Counted from the stretch's first letter, positions 1-9,739 are shown. The stretch is 64,000 nucleotides of DNA from Cohnella hashimotonis (GCF_030014955.1 NZ_JAGRPV010000001.1:3844001-3908000), one strand, 5' to 3'. The notes: generated by a model not told the origin, from the letters alone. Made by a program: numbers and translations.

Positions 1-533
1 CTAATAAACAAGACAGACACAATCGCCAATCCAACGATGCTCCACGACAACGGATTGGTAAATAAAGCCCAGTAATCCAGAGAAACCGTCTGATCCTGCT
101 TTAAGATAAAGCCGCCCTCAGACAGGGCCAGCGCCACGGACAACGAAGCCGGGATCAGCAATCCCGATGCGCCGTACAAAAACAGATAGACGATATTATT
201 TTTGGAACCATAGTTTTCAAACGCATAGAACGAACCGCGAATAGCAAGCAGCACGATCGCAATCCCTCCCGGAACGAGCAGCGCCGAGCCGTAGTAATAG
301 GCTGTATCCGGAAAAAATCCGATCATGCCGATGTAGAAAAAAACGAAAAATACATTCGTGATCTCCCATACGGGTGACAAATAACGAGAAATCAGACGAT
401 TAATGAGAGGGTCCTGCTTGGTCAGGCGGGCATAAAAGGCAAAGAAACCGGCTCCAAAGTCAATGGAGGCAATAATAAGATACCCGTACAAAAACAGCCA
501 AAGTACCGAAATTCCAATCAAATCGTAACTCAT
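1..533 (-). CDS. cydB: Cytochrome bd ubiquinol oxidase subunit II, N-terminal part (cut by window edge)
   Basis: Membrane subunit II of the bd-type quinol:O2 oxidoreductase, which with CydA reduces oxygen to water at high affinity. Only about 177 residues are in the window; the frame leaves the left edge without a stop. The protein starts MSYDLIGISVLW, followed by a membrane helix with the family-like stretch ASIDFGAGFF and then PVWEITNVFFVFFYIG, with more hydrophobic segments beyond. The ATG shares one base with the cydA stop (TGATG), so the two are cotranscribed and probably translationally coupled. Identification rests on this sequence and on the cydA neighbour. The C-terminal half and any cydCD genes cannot be judged. 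Confidence 0.93.
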   Translation of the reverse strand, partial: MSYDLIGISVLWLFLYGYLIIASIDFGAGFFAFYARLTKQDPLINRLISRYLSPVWEITNVFFVFFYIGMIGFFPDTAYYYGSALLVPGGIAIVLLAIRGSFYAFENYGSKNNIVYLFLYGASGLLIPASLSVALALSEGGFILKQDQTVSLDYWALFTNPLSWSIVGLAIVSVLFI

Positions 534-1897
534 CAGGCATGCGCTCCCTTCCCTGTCCCCTGGTCGCCCGCATGCTGCGCCCACTTCTCCATCTCGGTTT
601 CTGCCGGATTATTGTTGAATAAGCGCCGAAGCGCAAGAACGCTAAACACGCCTAATACGATGTAGAGAAGAAGGAGAAGGAAAAAAAGAACTCTCACGCT
701 TGGCGATGTCGTCGCCGCTTCTTCTACACGCATATATCCTCGTAAAATCCACGGCTGCCGCCCCAACTCCGCGTAAAACCAGCCCAGCTCGACTCCCAAA
801 AATGCGAGCGGCGCACTTAAAGCAAGCATGCGGAGCATCCATTTGTTGTGCTCATTGCGTTTTTTCCACAATGTAAATAGGAAATACAGAACGGATATGC
901 CCAATAACGCAAACCCGATGCCGGCCATCAAGTCAAAAAAGTAATGTACAAGGAGCGGAGGTTGTTCATCCGGAGGAAATTCATTCAGACCTGTTACTTT
1001 CGCGTTAAAATTTCCAAAAGCCAGGAAGCTGAGAATCTTTGGCAGATGAAGTGCGCCTATTATTTTATGCTCGGCATTAAGCCATCCCAATAGAATCAAA
1101 TCCGCGCCGCGCTCGGTCTCAAAATGCCATTCCGCAGCAGCCAGCTTTTCCGGTTGATGTTCGGCCAAGAACTTGGCGGACACATCTCCGGCAACCGTGT
1201 TTAGTGCGCCGAACAACAGGACAACAGTCATCATAAGCTTCAGTGCTTTTTTGTGATATCCTGTAACGCCCTTTCTAAGCATCGTAAATGCCGCAATCCC
1301 TGCCAGCAAAGCCGCTCCTGTTAAGTAAGCCGAGCTTAATACATGGAACACTTTGGAGAACGTCGCCGTATTCAGCATCGCTTGCACCGGGTTAACGGCT
1401 GTAAATTGTCCGCCTTGTATCGTAAATCCCCCGGGTTGATTCATAAAACCGTTCACAGTCGTGATAAAAACAGCGGACATGCCTGCCCCTGCGACAATGG
1501 GGATCGTGAGCAGCCAATGGATATAGGGGTTCCTGAACCGTTCCCACGTATACAGATAAATGCCTAGAAAGATAGCTTCAAAAAAGAACGCAAACACCTC
1601 CATGAATAACGGAAGCGCAATAACGTTCCCCGCCAACTTCATAAAATTCGGCCACACCAGTGCCAATTGCAGTGAGATCGCCGTACCCGTTACGACACCG
1701 ACCGCGACCGATACAACGAACCCCCGCGCCCACCTCTTAGCCATCAGCGTGTAGTGAGAATCTTGCTTGCGGATGCCGATGAGCTCGGCAATCGCGATCA
1801 TGAGAGGGATACCGACGCCAATCGTCGCGAATATCGCATGGAACCCTAGTGTCATTCCTGTCACCAGCTTGCTCCATAGAACCGTATCAACTTCCAT
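533..1897 (-). CDS. cydA: Cytochrome bd ubiquinol oxidase subunit I
   Basis: Haem-bearing subunit of cytochrome bd oxidase in the cytoplasmic membrane; oxidises quinol and hands electrons to O2. 454 aa, the usual length for the short-Q-loop form of Firmicutes. Visible landmarks: His20 in GFHAIFATIG and His185 in KVFHVLSSAY (haem ligands by family position), Glu100 and Glu107 in FMEVFAFFFEA, Met324 in FDLMAGIGF as the likely third haem ligand, and the Q-loop signature GRQPW at 379-383. About nine hydrophobic segments. The start follows a purine-rich GGAGGGGAGG ribosome site. It overlaps cydB by one base. The upstream 140 bases carry no redox operator that I recognise. Confidence 0.97.
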   Translation of the reverse strand: MEVDTVLWSKLVTGMTLGFHAIFATIGVGIPLMIAIAELIGIRKQDSHYTLMAKRWARGFVVSVAVGVVTGTAISLQLALVWPNFMKLAGNVIALPLFMEVFAFFFEAIFLGIYLYTWERFRNPYIHWLLTIPIVAGAGMSAVFITTVNGFMNQPGGFTIQGGQFTAVNPVQAMLNTATFSKVFHVLSSAYLTGAALLAGIAAFTMLRKGVTGYHKKALKLMMTVVLLFGALNTVAGDVSAKFLAEHQPEKLAAAEWHFETERGADLILLGWLNAEHKIIGALHLPKILSFLAFGNFNAKVTGLNEFPPDEQPPLLVHYFFDLMAGIGFALLGISVLYFLFTLWKKRNEHNKWMLRMLALSAPLAFLGVELGWFYAELGRQPWILRGYMRVEEAATTSPSVRVLFFLLLLLYIVLGVFSVLALRRLFNNNPAETEMEKWAQHAGDQGTGKGAHA

Positions 1898-2037
1898 TCC
1901 TTACTGCCTCCCCTCCAAAGCGATTTGCAATTCGAGTTGATTATATCTCTGTCCTTTTGCAGTTCAAGCGCGGTCACATCTTCTCCCTTAATCGTTCAAG
2001 AATGGAACAATTCTTTCCGACAACTCGATGAAAAATG

Positions 2038-2069
2038 CAAAAAAAGCTCGATCGGGCTATTGATCGAGC
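2038..2069 (-). terminator. Rho-independent terminator of the left glycan operon
   Basis: An 8-bp perfect stem GCTCGATC/GATCGAGC with an 8-base loop is followed, in the minus-strand reading direction, by a run of seven T. It lies 70 bases past the GH110 stop and ends the ABC-GH78-GH110 transcript before cydA. Confidence 0.85.
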
Positions 2070-2139
2070 CTGCTTATCATGATAGCTTTATTCGTTTCTT
2101 TGGATCGACGATAGTGCTTTGGAGACCTATCTCCTACCT

Positions 2140-3864
2140 TCAAACCTTCCTCTCTTCATCATTGACCCATGCGACGGTTTGCGTTCCATTCGGCCATTGA
2201 TTGCCCGCTATCGTGACGTTTTTGCACGCCTTAAGCTGAATGGGATATGCCATGACATGATGCGGCGGATATGAATCGCTTTTTTCAATGACGTTGTCGA
2301 CAAAGCGGATTCCATCGACAGAATGACCGTATAGGATACCGGTATCGAACGTTACGAAGCGATTTTTCTCAATCGAAATATGGCGATGGTAGCATTCCTC
2401 GTACGCCTTCGGCCACTCAATCTCGGGATCGATGTCGATAACGGCCTTTCCCCACTCCGGACAGCAATAATTACAATCCGTGAATTCGTTATGGTGAATG
2501 ATGACCTGCCTCACGGCTCCGGACTCGAACCAGTAATTGGCGTCTCCGGATATTTTAATGCCCGACCCCGGGGCGCTGATCTTGTTATGCTCCAGCCGTA
2601 CATTGCCCGAAGTGGTGATCAAAAAACCGCGGGCGCGGTTCGCCCTAACCGTCGTATTCGTGACGGTTAAATCGGGTTGCCATAACGTATTTCCGACACC
2701 GTCATCCATTTCCATGTCTTCCGGCAGCTGCTGTTCAAATTCTAGCTCCACATAATCCTTATTTAGCACATTCAAGTCTTTTAACGTTAAGTTCGCATAA
2801 GTCAATAGCGAGTCGCGTCGCACGAATTCAAGCCGATCACCGGGATTGGCGATTTTGATTCCTTTCGCCATGTCGTGCGCGAGTTCAACCAACAGCCTAT
2901 CATCGCCGAGCCTTTCGGTAATTCTGGCATAAATGCCGTGCACGTTGCATGGATCGTCCAATTGGTTTTCAAATAGACAATGGTCAAGCGTCACCTTGCC
3001 GCGACAATACACGAAGTGTGTGGCATCCGCGGTGGCGGTTACGATACGGTCCGAACCGGGTCTCCGCATCACATTGAATTGGTGCAAGTGGATATTCGTG
3101 CACCATTGCGCAAGGAGTCCCATGCCCGGTGCATGGTGCACGTTCACGGATGCCACGCTGACGTTTTCCCCGCCGCTGATGAAAAAAGCCGGATTTTCTC
3201 TTCTGCCGAACCGCATGACGATGAGATTACCGATCCGCGGGAGCTTCATGTTATCCCCTTGAAAAGTAATTACGCCCGGTCGCGATTGTTCGATGCGGAC
3301 TTTACTGTAGTTCCCCCAGCTTAATTGATCGCCGCTTTGATAGGCAGGCGCGTTCGTCTGCTTGTCGAATTCGTTCAGTCCCCATACTTTTTCGGGTTTC
3401 CCGCCGAATGTAAACCATACCGCATGATCTTCGACTTTATAGTCGGTTCCCTCCGGCATTTGAATATCGAACGATTCATGGTCTGCGCGAGAAACCGTGC
3501 CCTGCGCAAACATCGGCTCCTCCCAATCGATGACAAGATTTCGAACAAGCACTTGGGAGCAGTTTTCAATGACGAATGGAATCATCGGACCATGAAAAAT
3601 AAACTCCGATCCTTGTCCGTCGACCGTGAACCCGCTCCGATCCGCCAAGTGGAAAGCGATTCGCCGCAATCCTTCTTGATCGTGATTCGAGATAAACAGT
3701 TGTTTTTCTACCGCCTTATCGGGCCAAAAATGGTAGTTTCCACACGGAAATACGAGTACTGCGCCTTCAAGTTCCTTGCAGGAATCCAGAGCGGACCTGA
3801 CGGCCAACGTGTTGTCAAACCCTTGTTCCGACTTCGCGCCAAACTGCTCCATTCGGATGATCAA
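2140..3864 (-). CDS. GH110-type alpha-1,3-galactosidase, right-handed parallel beta-helix
   Basis: Predicted exo-alpha-galactosidase of family GH110, which removes terminal alpha-1,3-galactose (as in blood group B or alpha-Gal ends). 574 aa from the chosen start. The N-terminal part has FPCGNYHFWPDKA and FISNHDQEG, then beta-helix repeats. An Asp in TADATHF (residue 280 from the TTG) is followed 23 and 24 residues later by the pair in LDDPCNVHG (303, 304). This D-x22-DD spacing agrees with the acid and paired base Asp I recall for the GH110 structure. No signal peptide, so cytoplasmic. Start: TTG at 3864 overlaps the GH78 stop (TTGA) and has GGAGGTG five bases upstream; a longer in-frame reading to 3891 has no such site. 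A paralogue sits at 59763-61571. Specificity is inferred. Confidence 0.8.
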   Translation of the reverse strand: MIIRMEQFGAKSEQGFDNTLAVRSALDSCKELEGAVLVFPCGNYHFWPDKAVEKQLFISNHDQEGLRRIAFHLADRSGFTVDGQGSEFIFHGPMIPFVIENCSQVLVRNLVIDWEEPMFAQGTVSRADHESFDIQMPEGTDYKVEDHAVWFTFGGKPEKVWGLNEFDKQTNAPAYQSGDQLSWGNYSKVRIEQSRPGVITFQGDNMKLPRIGNLIVMRFGRRENPAFFISGGENVSVASVNVHHAPGMGLLAQWCTNIHLHQFNVMRRPGSDRIVTATADATHFVYCRGKVTLDHCLFENQLDDPCNVHGIYARITERLGDDRLLVELAHDMAKGIKIANPGDRLEFVRRDSLLTYANLTLKDLNVLNKDYVELEFEQQLPEDMEMDDGVGNTLWQPDLTVTNTTVRANRARGFLITTSGNVRLEHNKISAPGSGIKISGDANYWFESGAVRQVIIHHNEFTDCNYCCPEWGKAVIDIDPEIEWPKAYEECYHRHISIEKNRFVTFDTGILYGHSVDGIRFVDNVIEKSDSYPPHHVMAYPIQLKACKNVTIAGNQWPNGTQTVAWVNDEERKV

Positions 3865-6596
3865 TTTTTCACCTCCGAGGAGGTGCGCCATTCATATTGA
3901 AACCGGTAGGTACCCGACTCTAATTCCAGCGTAACGCGGTTGTCGTGGAGTGCAACGATCCGAACGCCTTCCGCTTCGCCTAGTCGTACGCCGTGCTCCG
4001 TCACCCGATCCTGCAACGCGTTCGGCAATTCCAGCGTAGCCGTCGTATTCGGCGGAATCTTCACTTCAACGTTCATCTCCCCGTTCTGCAGCCTCCAACC
4101 GGACACGATCTCGCCGTACATGGATTGGTATGTCGCTTTGGCGTAATTAAGCCCTTCGTTCGGAAGCGGCTTGATCCGAATGTACTTAAACCCTGGTTTG
4201 ACTTCAACGGTGTCTATACCCGCCACGTAGCGATAAAACCACTCTCCGATCGCGCCGAATGCATAATGATTGAAGGAATTCATATCCGCGCTCCAGAACG
4301 AACCGTCCGCTTTTCTGCCATCCCAATGCTCCCAGATGGTCGTAGCCCCTTGTTCGACGGAATACAGCCAAGACGGATAGCTGCGGGATAACGCCAACCG
4401 ATAGGCCAAATCATTTCTGCCGATGTCAGACAGCGTAGGGCAAATATAAGGGGTCCCAAGAAATCCGCTAGTCAGCTTATACGCCGATTCCTCGATGAGC
4501 CGAATGAAGCTTTCCTCCACTTTCTTGCGAACCGGACCTTCGACTAATCCGAATTGAAGCGCTAATACGTGAGCTGTTTGCGTCGGGGACGATAGTCTTC
4601 CCGTGCGCGTAACGAACTCTCTATTGAAGCAGTCTCGAATGTTCACGAACAGCTCCTCGTACTTTGCCGCTTCCTCTCTTTTGCCTAACGCCCGCGCGGA
4701 TTTGGCGAGCAAATTCGTAGAATGTGCGTAAAACGCGGTTGCGATAAAGTCTTTCGGCGTCGCGCCCGTATAGCTCCCCGCGGGAGCATCGAGTGCCAGC
4801 CAATCCCCGAACTGAAAACCGTCGTTTCGAAGATACGCCTGTTCCCCCGAATTTCTCAAGAACTCAACCCATGCTTTCATGCTGTCGTATTGTTCTTCCA
4901 ACAACCGCAGATCCCCGTAGCACGCATACATCGTCCATGGGCAGATGACCGCCGCATCCCCCCATCCTGCCGCCGAATGCATCTCCCAACCCGGCAAAGT
5001 GTCCGGAATCGTGTTGGGTACGCCGCCACTCGGCAATTGATCCGCCTTCAAATCTCTTAACCATTTGGTAAAGAAAACGGCTACGTTCATGTTATGGGCC
5101 GCCGTCCGGACGAAAACCTGCGCGTCGCCCGTGTATCCCAATCTTTCGTCGCGCTGCGGGCAATCCGTCGGTACGTCCAGAAAGTTCCCGCGCTGTCCCC
5201 AGACGATGTTGCTTTGCAATTGATTGACCAGCGGATCCGAGCATTCGAATGTGCCCGTCTCTTCCAGGTCGGAGCTAATGACGTGCGCAGTAAAATAATC
5301 GGGCATCACGTCACCCGGATATCCGCTCACCTTCGCATAGCGAAAACCCTGGAACGAAAACCTCGGCTCATATCGTTCGTTCCCCGTCCCTTTGCATATA
5401 TAACGGGTCATCTGCTTGGCTGAACGTAAATTATCGACGTATAGGTTGCCGTTCGAATCCAATACTTCGGCATGAGTCAGTTCAATAAGCCTACCCGCTT
5501 CCCCCGTCACCGAGTAAGAAACCCATCCGGTCAGATTCTGGCCGAAATCCAAGATCGTCTCTCCGCTCGGCGATCGCAAGACCCGCTCGGGTTGAAGCTC
5601 TTTTACGACTGCCGTCGGTACGTTTTCTTGCGGAAGCAGCATATGGTTGCCGCGTTTCATCGTTTCGACGGGCAGCCAATATCGATCGTCGTACGCCGGC
5701 ATACTCCAGCCGTCCTTCTCGAGCCTGGCGTCATAGCTTTCTCCGTCATACAGGGAAGCCATGACGATCGGACCGGTCTCCGCCCGCCAGGAACCGTCCG
5801 TTACGACGGTTTGCATACTGCCGTCTTCGTAGGCGAGATGAAGTTCAAGCAGCGCTGCTCGGCGATTGCCGTAAAAATCTCGGGGATGGCCCCCGATTCT
5901 GCCTTTGTACCAACCGTCCGCAACGGTTATTCCGATCGCATTATCGCCCATACGGATATACGCCGTCACATCGTAGGTTTGCGTTTGAAGCCGTTTGTGG
6001 TAACTTGTCCACCCCGGCGCGAACAGTTGATCGTTTAAACGATTGCCGTTAAGCTCCAGTTCGTACAGTCCGAGAGCAGTCGCATAAATTCGGGCGGAGC
6101 GTAAGGGAGATTTCGTTTCGAAAGTTTTGCGGAAAAGGGGCAAAGCTTCCCCGGCACGATCATGCTTCCCTGGATCGAGCGTGATCCATTGTGCGGTCCA
6201 CTCTCTGTATTCCAATATCCCCGTCTCGAAGAAGGCGGTCTGCCAGTCGCTTTCCCGGCCTTTAGCGTCCCAAGCACGCACTCGTAAGTGGTAGACTTGA
6301 CGAGACGCAAGCGGACTTCCCCCATACGCGATGTGCACGGACCGATCCGAGTTCACCTCGCCGGAATCCCAGATCGGATTGCTGAAATACGGATCGTTCT
6401 CGGAGACTTGAATCCGGTAACCGCCTTGACGGATTCCCCTTCCTGTTCCGATAAGTTTCCAACTGCACCGGGGAACGCGCACGCCGATGCCGATCGGATT
6501 TCTCCTGTATTCGATGCGTAGATCCGTAATGCCGAAATCGATCGTTCCGGACCTTTGAGTATTCTCGATTAGGAAGGGATCAGCCTTTAACCGCAC
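3861..6596 (-). CDS. GH78 alpha-L-rhamnosidase
   Basis: Hydrolyses terminal alpha-L-rhamnose from oligosaccharides or glycosides. 911 aa, normal for the multi-domain GH78 family: N-terminal beta-sandwich domains with GYRIQVS and GWTSYHKRLQTQTYD, an (alpha/alpha)6 barrel from about residue 440, and a C-terminal beta domain. The family core motif DCPQRDERLGYTGD, with acidic catalytic residues, and WEHWDG, whose Glu is the expected general base, are both present. No signal peptide: an intracellular enzyme acting on imported sugar. Its ATG lies 17 bases inside the end of the upstream permease gene. The ribosome site is weak, so the exact start is less sure than the gene. Confidence 0.95.
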   Translation of the reverse strand: MRLKADPFLIENTQRSGTIDFGITDLRIEYRRNPIGIGVRVPRCSWKLIGTGRGIRQGGYRIQVSENDPYFSNPIWDSGEVNSDRSVHIAYGGSPLASRQVYHLRVRAWDAKGRESDWQTAFFETGILEYREWTAQWITLDPGKHDRAGEALPLFRKTFETKSPLRSARIYATALGLYELELNGNRLNDQLFAPGWTSYHKRLQTQTYDVTAYIRMGDNAIGITVADGWYKGRIGGHPRDFYGNRRAALLELHLAYEDGSMQTVVTDGSWRAETGPIVMASLYDGESYDARLEKDGWSMPAYDDRYWLPVETMKRGNHMLLPQENVPTAVVKELQPERVLRSPSGETILDFGQNLTGWVSYSVTGEAGRLIELTHAEVLDSNGNLYVDNLRSAKQMTRYICKGTGNERYEPRFSFQGFRYAKVSGYPGDVMPDYFTAHVISSDLEETGTFECSDPLVNQLQSNIVWGQRGNFLDVPTDCPQRDERLGYTGDAQVFVRTAAHNMNVAVFFTKWLRDLKADQLPSGGVPNTIPDTLPGWEMHSAAGWGDAAVICPWTMYACYGDLRLLEEQYDSMKAWVEFLRNSGEQAYLRNDGFQFGDWLALDAPAGSYTGATPKDFIATAFYAHSTNLLAKSARALGKREEAAKYEELFVNIRDCFNREFVTRTGRLSSPTQTAHVLALQFGLVEGPVRKKVEESFIRLIEESAYKLTSGFLGTPYICPTLSDIGRNDLAYRLALSRSYPSWLYSVEQGATTIWEHWDGRKADGSFWSADMNSFNHYAFGAIGEWFYRYVAGIDTVEVKPGFKYIRIKPLPNEGLNYAKATYQSMYGEIVSGWRLQNGEMNVEVKIPPNTTATLELPNALQDRVTEHGVRLGEAEGVRIVALHDNRVTLELESGTYRFQYEWRTSSEVKN

Positions 6597-7425
6597 CGGC
6601 GACGAGTCCTTTCATCATATATTTTTGCGTGAAGAAAAACAGAACGATCAGCGGCAAAGTCGCCATGACGCACAGCGCGAATATCGGGCCGTAATCGATC
6701 GATTGGGTATTCGCTTTGAATTGGACGACTTGTGCCATCAGCGTCATTTTCGCGGGATTCTTCAAATAAAGCAGCGGACCGAAAAGATCGTTCCAGATTC
6801 CATAGATATTCAACATGATGAGCGTCCCCGTCGCCGGAAGCAGGAGCGGAAAAATAATCATCCAGAACGCGCGAAACTTTCCATACCCGTCGATGGCAGC
6901 CGATTCTTCGATTTCCCTAGGGACGGATTTCGTAAATCCGGCGTACATGAACGTCGCCATAGGGAGCGCGCCCGCCGCGTACAACAAGATCATGAAGGTG
7001 CGCGTATCGATCAGATGCAAGGCAACTCCCATTTTGAAGATCGGAATCATGCCCGTTTGCAGCGGAATTACCATGCCTGAGATGAAGAAATAAAAGAGAA
7101 ACTGAAAGAACTTGCGCGGAATGCGCGCAATGACATACCCCGCCATGGAAGAGACAAAAACCATCAGCCCGATCGCTCCGGCACTAATAGCGAACGTATT
7201 GAAAAAACCGCGCAAAACGTTCACCTTTTCGATGGCTTTCTTGTAATGGCCCCAATAGAATGAATCTGGCATAGCCAACGGCTGATACAGTTGATCGGGA
7301 GATTTAAAACTGGTCAGTATGAGATAAAATATCGGATACAAAAACAGCAATGCGATCAATAACAATACAATCTCCAACATTAGGCTCGTACGGTCATTCC
7401 GCTTGGCGGAGCGCTTGCCCATCAC
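6580..7425 (-). CDS. Carbohydrate ABC transporter permease, MalG type (CUT1)
   Basis: Second membrane permease of a CUT1 sugar importer. 281 aa with six hydrophobic helices. The cytoplasmic EAA loop reads EIEESAAIDGYGKFRAF and contacts the ATPase. The start overlaps the MalF-type gene stop by four bases (ATGA), so the two permeases are coupled. No ATPase gene is present in the locus, which is common for Firmicute CUT1 systems that share one MsmX-type ATPase; that sharing is inference. Adjacent GH78 and GH110 genes suggest a rhamnose- and galactose-bearing oligosaccharide as substrate. Confidence 0.95.
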   Translation of the reverse strand: MMGKRSAKRNDRTSLMLEIVLLLIALLFLYPIFYLILTSFKSPDQLYQPLAMPDSFYWGHYKKAIEKVNVLRGFFNTFAISAGAIGLMVFVSSMAGYVIARIPRKFFQFLFYFFISGMVIPLQTGMIPIFKMGVALHLIDTRTFMILLYAAGALPMATFMYAGFTKSVPREIEESAAIDGYGKFRAFWMIIFPLLLPATGTLIMLNIYGIWNDLFGPLLYLKNPAKMTLMAQVVQFKANTQSIDYGPIFALCVMATLPLIVLFFFTQKYMMKGLVAGAVKG

Positions 7426-8303
7426 ATCTCCACCTCTTTGCGCCGCATGACCCTCAATTGAAGAAGCGTAACGGCCATAATGAAGATCATCAGAACGATC
7501 CCGCCCGCGATCGCATAGCCGTACGTATTTTCCCGGAATGCGGCATTATAGATGGCAAGCGTAAGGGTGTAGGAAGCCGAGCCGGGGCCGCCTCCCGTCA
7601 TGATATAGGGAATATCGAACATTTTCAGGCCACCGACGATGGTCAAGAACACGACGACCGTTGTCGCGGGCATGAGCATCGGAAGCGTAACGTGCACAAA
7701 CCGGTTGACCGCCTTGGCGCCGTCCATTTTCGCAGCTTCATACAAGTCCTGGGGAATGGCTTGCAGACCGGCCAAGTAGATCACCGCGCAATACCCAAGC
7801 CCTTGCCATTGCGTCAGGGCGATGATGGTCGGGAATACGGATCGCGTGTCTCCCAGCCAATCGCGTTCCCAGGCAAGCAGACCGATTCGTTCCAGCAAGT
7901 GATTAAGCAAGCCGTCATATTGCAAAATTTGACCCCATACGATAGAGGTAACCACAAGGCTTACGACGACGGGCAAATAAAAGGCGACTCTGAGCAAAAC
8001 TTTCGTACGGAAAGAACGGTTTAGCAAGATCGCCAGCAGTAAGGACAAGGGGTTCTGAACGACGATTCCGAAGAGGGTGATCAAGATCGTGTTCTTGGCC
8101 GCCTGAAGCATTTTGGAATCTTCGAGCAAAAAGGCGTAGTTGTCCCAACCTATAAACTTGGCGGGACGGATGGAATCCCATTCCGTAAACGAATAATACA
8201 CGCTTGATGCAAAAGGATAATAGACGAACGCTACGAACAACGCGGTTGCCGGAAGGATGAACCAAAAACCGGTCCACCACTCCCGGGTACTGGCTTTTAA
8301 CAT
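7422..8303 (-). CDS. Sugar ABC transporter permease, MalF type (CUT1)
   Basis: First membrane permease of the CUT1 importer, pairing with the MalG-type protein downstream. 293 aa. The N-terminal helix is FILPATALFVAFVYYPF, and the EAA loop reads DLYEAAKMDGAKAVNRF. It lacks the large periplasmic loop of enteric MalF, as is usual in Gram-positives. It lies 68 bases downstream of the solute-binding protein gene, with a strong hairpin in the gap that probably sets a lower permease level than binding-protein level. Confidence 0.95.
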   Translation of the reverse strand: MLKASTREWWTGFWFILPATALFVAFVYYPFASSVYYSFTEWDSIRPAKFIGWDNYAFLLEDSKMLQAAKNTILITLFGIVVQNPLSLLLAILLNRSFRTKVLLRVAFYLPVVVSLVVTSIVWGQILQYDGLLNHLLERIGLLAWERDWLGDTRSVFPTIIALTQWQGLGYCAVIYLAGLQAIPQDLYEAAKMDGAKAVNRFVHVTLPMLMPATTVVVFLTIVGGLKMFDIPYIMTGGGPGSASYTLTLAIYNAAFRENTYGYAIAGGIVLMIFIMAVTLLQLRVMRRKEVEM

Positions 8304-8321
8304 GATCTCACCCGTTTACTA

Positions 8322-8355
8322 TTCGACCGGCCGCGCTAAGCGCCGGCCGGTCGAA
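8322..8355. other. Strong intercistronic hairpin between binding-protein and permease genes
   Basis: A 12-bp perfect inverted repeat, TTCGACCGGCCG/CGGCCGGTCGAA, has a 10-base loop and no T-run on the minus strand. It is placed exactly between the solute-binding gene and the first permease. This is typical of mRNA-stabilising or partial-termination hairpins that raise binding-protein output over permeases (inference). Confidence 0.75.
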
Positions 8356-8371
8356 TTGGAATAGTTTTTGA

Positions 8372-9739
8372 TTACTCTGCAGGAAGAATGACCGTTCCTT
8401 TGTCTTTCTCCAGCTTTTTCTGGGCTTCCGTCAAATCCTTCGGATCGAACTTGATGCCCGAGGCTACTTTCGTGAACGTTTCCACGAGCGACGTCATCGC
8501 GGAAGCAGGCACATAAATTTCATATCCCATGCCGGATTCCGTCTCGTCGACAACCTTCAATAAATCGTTTAACGCGGCGTTCGGATAGTCGAGCTGCATG
8601 CCTTGAATGGCCGGTACCGTTCCGCTGCCTACGTTAAACGGTCCATACACTTCCGGGCTCGCGATGACGCCGACCAAGTCTTTCGCTGGCTGCAGGTGCT
8701 TGGTTTTGGCGTTCACCGAAAGAGATTGGTCAATGCCTAATGACAGCTTGGCGTACCCCTTGTCCGTTCGGAACGGGAAGTAGCCGAGATCGAATGCGGT
8801 ATGGCCTTTCGTTTGGAAATTCTCCTGCGCGGTGCCAGGCATCCATGGGCCTTGAACGATCATGGCCGCCTTCCCTGAGGTGAACAGCTCCGCGGATTGC
8901 GGCCAATCGATGCTAAGCGCCGTCTTGTTCAGGTAGCCCTTCTCGACCATTTCTTGCAGATGCGTCATGACCGCTTGAACTTCCGGCCCGTCCAGTCTCT
9001 TCTTGCCTTCGTAAAGATCTTTGCCGAAAGTCGGGCTGCTCTCGTTGCCATAGGGCTGCATCCACAGGTTAAAGGTCATGCTTGCGGTCCAAGCGTCCTT
9101 AAATCCGGCGGCAACCGGCGTAATGCCCGCCGCTTTGATTTTCGCGAATGCGCTTTCCATCTCCGCCCAGGATTTCGGTACTTCGATCCCGAGGTCGGCA
9201 AATATTTTCTTGTTGTACCAGATCCCGCTCGATGCGATGCCCATAGGCAGCGCGTATACCGTATCTTTGTACGAATACGCGCTTTTCGCTCCCGGATTCA
9301 GCTTAGACGCCCACGTCTCGCCTGACAAATCCGCCAAATATCCGACTTCTCCGAACGCAGCGGTTTTACCCTGATGGAAAAAAACGTCCGGCGCCGTATC
9401 CGAGGCCAGCTCTGCCTTCAGCTTATCCGCATACGTATCCCCAAGCGTAATATCCCATTGAATGGAGGCTTTCGGATATTTTTCTTTGTAAGCCTTCTCG
9501 ACGTTTGCCTTGAATTGTTGCATGAAAGGCCGATCGTCGATGAACCAGGCTCCGATCCGGATCGTAAAGGAATCGTCGGTTCCGCCGGCCGAGCCGGATG
9601 AGCTTGCGCTTGCTTCGGAAGCGGCCGAGTCCGGTGCTGTCGAAGTTTGGGCATCGTTTGCTTTGTTTGCTCCGCATGCCGAGATCAGCGTGGCCAGCAC
9701 GAGGGTCAGCGATGCGAGAAGCATTCTTTTTCTTTTCAC
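8372..9739 (-). CDS. Extracellular sugar-binding lipoprotein of the CUT1 importer
   Basis: Captures the oligosaccharide outside the membrane and delivers it to the two permeases. 455 aa. A lysine/arginine-rich start is followed by a hydrophobic segment and the lipobox ISAC, putting the lipidated cysteine at residue 22. Then comes a Ser/Ala/Gly linker and a type-1 solute-binding fold (for example FFHQGKTAAFGEVGYLADLSG, with GIASSGIWYNKK and AAMIVQGPWMPG). Start: GTG at 9739 with AGGAGGTC seven bases upstream. A reading 26 residues longer begins without a ribosome site and would bury the signal peptide. The promoter region just upstream holds direct repeats that may bind the neighbouring response regulator. 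Confidence 0.95.
   Translation of the reverse strand: MKRKRMLLASLTLVLATLISACGANKANDAQTSTAPDSAASEASASSSGSAGGTDDSFTIRIGAWFIDDRPFMQQFKANVEKAYKEKYPKASIQWDITLGDTYADKLKAELASDTAPDVFFHQGKTAAFGEVGYLADLSGETWASKLNPGAKSAYSYKDTVYALPMGIASSGIWYNKKIFADLGIEVPKSWAEMESAFAKIKAAGITPVAAGFKDAWTASMTFNLWMQPYGNESSPTFGKDLYEGKKRLDGPEVQAVMTHLQEMVEKGYLNKTALSIDWPQSAELFTSGKAAMIVQGPWMPGTAQENFQTKGHTAFDLGYFPFRTDKGYAKLSLGIDQSLSVNAKTKHLQPAKDLVGVIASPEVYGPFNVGSGTVPAIQGMQLDYPNAALNDLLKVVDETESGMGYEIYVPASAMTSLVETFTKVASGIKFDPKDLTEAQKKLEKDKGTVILPAE

Noticed and set aside
1898..2037. Rex-type redox operator before cydA
   Set aside because: A GTTC-N7-GAAC inverted repeat near 2000 exists but does not fit the Rex TTGTGAA-N4-TTCACAA pattern or a LexA box.
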